From: JALXDT01 sp964634755
Lineage (GTDB): Bacteria > Acidobacteriota > Aminicenantia > JAMOAD01
Direction of reading: 5' to 3'
DNA length: 9,201 nt
Assembly (NCBI GenBank): GCA_964634755.1
Contig: CAZWJH010000090.1
Span: forward strand, 1 to 9,201
The first letter of the stretch is position 1. Every line of letters begins with the position of its first letter. This document shows positions 6,578 to 9,201 of this stretch, in pieces. The notes beneath the pieces are model-generated. The model ran no database searches and was not told where the DNA came from. It saw only the letters and a list, made by a program, of their open reading frames with translations. The translations under genes and the position numbers were made by a program.

Positions 6578-6600
6578 TTGTTTTGTTAAGGAAAAAGAAA

Positions 6601-7842
6601 ATGAGGAGAAAGATTGATTTAAAGTTGTTTAAAGGCTTTATTGATACCACATTAAGGGAGGGACAACAGTCTCCTCTTCTCTTTGATTCGAGAAAGTATA
6701 ATTTTGATATTGAAGACAAAAAAACAATAGTAAAGGGGTTAGTGGGACTCGGAATAAGATATTTTGAGTTCTTTTCTCCTATTGTGAGCCCTTTGGTAAA
6801 AGACGATTTGTTTATATTAAAAGAATATGTTAAAGGTCTTACCAAAGAAAAGTTGTTTTTTCTCTCTCATTGTAGAGTACATCCTACTGATATTGAAGCT
6901 TCCATTAAAGCAGGCTTTGACGGTTTAAATTTGTATCTTTCTTTTTCCAAATTAGCTCAAAAGCACAACTATAATAAAACATTCTCTGACCTGCGAAAAA
7001 GAGCAATTAGTACTATTAAGGATTTGAAGGAGAATTATCCGAAAATTTATATCAGATTCAGTGCAGAAGATACATTCAGGACTTCTTTGAGTAATATTTA
7101 TAGAATTTATGATGAAATTAGTGAGTATGTGAACACCTTTGGAATTCCTGATACAACGGGAATGGCAACCCCGAAAAGGGTTCGTGAAATTGTGAGAAAA
7201 ATAAAAAAACGATATCCGAATAATTATCTTGAAGGGCATTTTCACAATGACAGAGGTTTTTCCCTTGTAAATGCTTTGACTGCCATTGAAAGCGGAATAG
7301 ATTTTGTAGATACTTCAATCTGGGGATTGGGAGAAAGGTCGGGTATCACATCCGTGACCGGTATTCTTTTTAATCTTTTTCATTCTGATAAGAGGATTGT
7401 GAAAAGGTATAATATTGCACTTTCTTATCCTTTGAATATTCAAATGGGTTCTATTCTAAATTTACAGGTTCCTTACAATGAGCCTGTATCCTTGACTAAC
7501 AGGACACATATTGCAGGCGTTCACCAAAAAGCTGTTCTCAATAATAGCATTGCCTATGAAGGTTCCTCTCTTGAGAGGTTTGGGGTGAATAGAAAGCAGG
7601 TTCTTTTGGGCCCTCTCTCAGGTTGGCATTCCATTTATTATTATTTGAATGAAATTCTTGATTATGAAGTTTCCAAAAAAGATGCTCTTATTATAAGAGA
7701 CCTTTTCAAAGGCAAAATTGAAAAAGAGGATATAAAGAAAACACCGGTTGAGATTCTCAAGGAAATAGCTGTAGAGATGAGATTGAAAAAAAGAGAAATT
7801 CCTTTCGAAGAAAGTGAAAGAAGATTGGAAATAATAGAATAG
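6601..7842 (+). CDS. Homocitrate-synthase-like DRE-TIM metallolyase
   Basis: Enzymes of this family condense acetyl-CoA with a 2-oxoacid: 2-oxoglutarate in homocitrate synthase, 2-oxoisovalerate in isopropylmalate synthase, or oxaloacetate in Re-citrate synthase. The 413-residue protein carries the family signature FIDTTLREGQQSP (13-25), H90 in LSHCRVH, RFSAEDTF (152-159), PDTTGMATP (183-191), the metal-binding HFHND (H213, H215), GLGERSGIT (242-250) and THIAGVHQKA (H303, H308) from the lid that completes the partner's active site. QVPYN and GPLSGWHSI also follow homocitrate synthase rather than LeuA. The large LeuA leucine-binding regulatory domain is absent. GQQ in place of the more usual GEQ, and PLVKDD in the substrate loop, leave the 2-oxoacid open. 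The ATG has AAGGA 8 bases upstream. The gene is followed after 14 bases by a swivel-domain gene. The family is certain; the exact substrate is not. Confidence 0.9.
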   Translation: MRRKIDLKLFKGFIDTTLREGQQSPLLFDSRKYNFDIEDKKTIVKGLVGLGIRYFEFFSPIVSPLVKDDLFILKEYVKGLTKEKLFFLSHCRVHPTDIEASIKAGFDGLNLYLSFSKLAQKHNYNKTFSDLRKRAISTIKDLKENYPKIYIRFSAEDTFRTSLSNIYRIYDEISEYVNTFGIPDTTGMATPKRVREIVRKIKKRYPNNYLEGHFHNDRGFSLVNALTAIESGIDFVDTSIWGLGERSGITSVTGILFNLFHSDKRIVKRYNIALSYPLNIQMGSILNLQVPYNEPVSLTNRTHIAGVHQKAVLNNSIAYEGSSLERFGVNRKQVLLGPLSGWHSIYYYLNEILDYEVSKKDALIIRDLFKGKIEKEDIKKTPVEILKEIAVEMRLKKREIPFEESERRLEIIE

Positions 7843-7856
7843 TTTGGAGGTGTGTT

Positions 7857-8270
7857 ATGATTTTAAAAGGTAGAGTTGTGAATTTTAACGATGCTCTATA
7901 CGATGGGAAAGGATTGGTAGGTATATTGACTAGAATTAAAAAAAGGAGTGGGGAAGACTATTTTCTTCTGACGGGTGAGATTTTCGGATATGGGATGGAG
8001 GATGATGATTACGGGGTTTTAAGAAATAAAGGTTTCAAAGCTGTTTTGGCGCCCTCTTTTTCTCCTCTTGTATTAAGAAAGTTAATAAGTACCCGTGTTT
8101 TTCCTTTGAAAGTCTCTTCTCATTTTGAGAAAACAAACTACGAAGAGATTTCTATTAATCTTAATGAGTGGATAGTTGAAGATAAAATGCGAAAAATTCT
8201 GGCGAAAATTAAACCCCTGAATGAAGAAATTTTAAAAATAATGAAAAGTGGCTTATTTAAATATACTTAG
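7857..8270 (+). CDS. Degenerate aconitase/LeuD-like swivel-domain protein
   Basis: The 137-residue protein resembles the small (swivel) subunit of isopropylmalate isomerase and homoaconitase. It opens with LKGRVVNF. The core FLLTGEIFGYG (36-46), KGFKAVLAPSFSPLVLRKLI (58-77) and VFPLKV (81-86) matches the family's G-x-NFG-x-G, GI-x-AVIA-x-SFA-x-IF and later strand pattern. Where the family has GSSRE, whose arginine and serines bind the substrate carboxylate, this protein has GMEDDDYG, and the usual DTD near the N-terminus is also gone. It is shorter than LeuD (about 160-200 residues). The ATG has GGAGG at 7846-7850, and the spacing of 14 bases from the upstream gene shows one operon. No large iron-sulfur subunit is nearby. 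It may have become a binding or regulatory partner rather than an isomerase subunit. The fold is likely; the function is unknown. Confidence 0.75.
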   Translation: MILKGRVVNFNDALYDGKGLVGILTRIKKRSGEDYFLLTGEIFGYGMEDDDYGVLRNKGFKAVLAPSFSPLVLRKLISTRVFPLKVSSHFEKTNYEEISINLNEWIVEDKMRKILAKIKPLNEEILKIMKSGLFKYT

Positions 8271-8288
8271 AGGTTTTTTGAATTTTCT

Positions 8289-8957
8289 TCAATGTTTAAT
8301 ATTTGTTCTTGGCTTTATTAACTTAGGATCTTTTTTGACAATGGAAAAAGGAGAATCACTAAAATCAAAAATGGAACGGTTTGCGGTAGAATCAATTTTT
8401 ATTTTAAATCCGTTTCCCAATACATTGGCTCTCCATAGAAAAGAACCATTTTTTTCTTGGTTTGATGCTATATATCCTAAGAATGCTCCATTTTTATAAA
8501 GTGCTATTCTGACTTTTCCTCGTAATCTGTTGGATTTCCATTTTATCCTGTATAAATTGTTTTTGTAAAATACTTCTCCTCCGTTCGGGCTTATTACTAT
8601 AATTTCTCTTGAATTTGGGGAACGGGAAATTGTAAAAGGATAGCTCAGGCTTGTAATCTTTTTGTCTTTTGTACTGATTCTTATTTTATATTGCCCACTT
8701 GTGAAATTAGAAGGAACAGTGAAGTAATAGAATCTTTTGTTTGATGTTTGTTTCTTGTAAACAGGAAAATTGTTTTTTAGTATTTCAATCCTCAGAATCT
8801 CCGATTTAGGGATTTGATAGTAAGTCCAAGTTATTTTGTAGGAGTCTCCAATATACCATGTAGTATTTTTTGATGGATATATTATTGTTATACTCTTTGA
8901 AAAGAGGAAAAGGGAAGTAAGAAAGATTAAAATTAAGATAAAATTCATTTTTTTCAT
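8289..8957 (-). CDS. Secreted protein with two KNH-type (PF10342-like) beta domains
   Basis: The 222-residue protein starts with a signal peptide (MKKMN, hydrophobic 6-19, cleavage near 20-22). Two tandem beta-sandwich repeats follow. The first (about 22-110) begins ITIIYPSKNTTWYIGDSY and ends YPFTI. The second (about 118-206) begins IVISPNGGEVFYKNN and ends SPFSI. The 'sPNGGE-x-W-x-G ... I-x-W' opening and 'FsI' ending are the hallmark of Kre9/KNH-like domains found in many bacterial surface and secreted proteins, often beside enzymes or sorting tails. Here there is no enzyme, no sorting domain and no lipoprotein cysteine; the C-terminus is a short basic tail. The ATG has GGAG 8 bases upstream. 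The gene is convergent with the swivel gene, with only 18 bases between stops and no clear hairpin terminator. Its role is unknown, probably in cell-surface binding. Confidence 0.85.
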   Translation of the reverse strand: MKKMNFILILIFLTSLFLFSKSITIIYPSKNTTWYIGDSYKITWTYYQIPKSEILRIEILKNNFPVYKKQTSNKRFYYFTVPSNFTSGQYKIRISTKDKKITSLSYPFTISRSPNSREIIVISPNGGEVFYKNNLYRIKWKSNRLRGKVRIALYKNGAFLGYIASNQEKNGSFLWRANVLGNGFKIKIDSTANRSIFDFSDSPFSIVKKDPKLIKPRTNIKH

Positions 8958-8991
8958 TTTTTTCTCTCCGGCGTTTTTTGATTAAAATAAA

Positions 8992-9035
8992 AGAGTATCA
9001 AGTTTTATACCATACCGGGAATCATTTAATACTCT
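8992..9035. repeat. 7-base inverted repeat flanking the KNH gene promoter
   Basis: AGAGTAT (8992-8998) and ATACTCT (9029-9035) are perfect inverted copies 30 bases apart. One covers the predicted transcription start and the other the -35 region, with the -10 between them. They could be operator half-sites, but the repeat is short. Confidence 0.25.
9004..9012 (-). promoter_or_regulatory. Extended -10 promoter of the KNH-domain gene
   Basis: On the minus strand TGG precedes TATAAA (9009-9004), giving the TGn extended -10 form. The -35 region (about GTATTA) is poor, as is common for extended -10 promoters. Transcription would start near 8997, about 40 bases before the ATG. Confidence 0.45.
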
Positions 9036-9054
9036 GGTTCTCTCCGTCATAAAT

Positions 9055-9070
9055 TAAGAATTAATTCTTA
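9055..9070. repeat. 16-base perfect palindrome upstream of the KNH gene promoter
   Basis: TAAGAATTAATTCTTA is self-complementary and lies about 60-75 bases upstream of the predicted transcription start of the minus-strand KNH gene. A related half-site, TTAAGAAT, recurs at 9176-9183. The rest of 9071-9201 shows only short 4-pair hairpins (9078-9091, and CTCG/CGAG near 9158-9171) and no gene. Confidence 0.3.
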
Positions 9071-9201
9071 CAATAAAGTCGGGAAAACGACATTTTCGTA
9101 GTGTAGCGCTGAAGTACTATTTTTTTGTTTCAATGGCCAAAAAGATTACCCAAAAACTCGAATAAGCGAGAATAGTTAAGAATAAATAAGAAAAATCGCA
9201 A

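Noticed and set aside
6583..6600. TTG at 6583 as start of the homocitrate-synthase-like gene
   Set aside because: It coincides with the predicted start of transcription and with the ribosome site used by the ATG at 6601, so it cannot be the start.
6477..6845. 122-residue minus-strand reading frame across the start of the homocitrate-synthase-like gene
   Set aside because: It lies opposite a clearly real gene and its promoter, shows no family motifs and is a frame shadow.
9078..9110. Hairpin GTCG/CGAC and the AGCGCT region as a terminator
   Set aside because: The stems are only four pairs, the T-tract is not adjacent to a proper stem, and no gene ends nearby on that strand.
9133..9165. Short frame MAKKITQKLE at the right edge
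   Set aside because: It ends after ten codons, has no ribosome site and shows no continuation by a simple frameshift.

Overview
The window is AT-rich bacterial DNA. It has sigma70-type promoters (TTGACA / TATAAT-like), good Shine-Dalgarno sites on most genes, and two probable secreted proteins with N-terminal signal peptides. The lysine- and isoleucine-rich proteins, a shortened UvrA, KNH-type secreted domains and a DUF2891 protein suggest a little-studied, low-GC anaerobic or candidate-phylum bacterium. Sequence alone does not support a firm phylum call.

Left part (1-2142): The window opens inside a + strand gene broken by two homopolymer-type frameshifts. Its reconstructed C-terminus looks like a BECR-type (barnase/EndoU/ColicinE5/RelE) nuclease toxin or phage-associated domain; that assignment is tentative. 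A 270-base spacer follows. It holds an unusually GC-rich structured element behind a consensus minus-strand promoter, probably a small non-coding RNA made of two hairpins with complementary loops. Next is a complete type I-B-like cas1 on the minus strand. No cas2, cas4, effector gene or CRISPR repeat is visible within the window. The 291 bases between cas1 and the next gene (1852-2142) hold a weak terminator and a weak cas1 promoter and nothing else I can support.

Middle part (2143-6498): Three minus-strand genes lie here: a secreted DUF2891 protein, uvrA (nucleotide excision repair) in a compact form lacking about 100 residues of one domain, and a stand-alone ACT-domain protein. Each has its own promoter-like sequence. 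Two of them (DUF2891 and ACT) have the -10 box only 5-6 bases before the ATG and no Shine-Dalgarno site, so they look leaderless.

Right part (6499-9201): Divergent from the ACT gene is a two-gene operon. It encodes a homocitrate-synthase-like DRE-TIM enzyme and, 14 bases downstream, a small aconitase/LeuD-like swivel-domain protein that has lost the substrate-binding SSRE signature. The shared 102-base control region holds a consensus promoter for the operon, a leaderless promoter for the ACT gene, an 18-base perfect palindrome over the ACT gene start, and a second inverted repeat. A plausible reading is an amino-acid-sensing ACT protein controlling itself and an unusual 2-oxoacid chain-elongation (lysine- or leucine-like) module. 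Convergent with the operon is a secreted protein with two KNH-type beta domains. The window ends in about 240 bases of non-coding DNA carrying its promoter and two dyad repeats.
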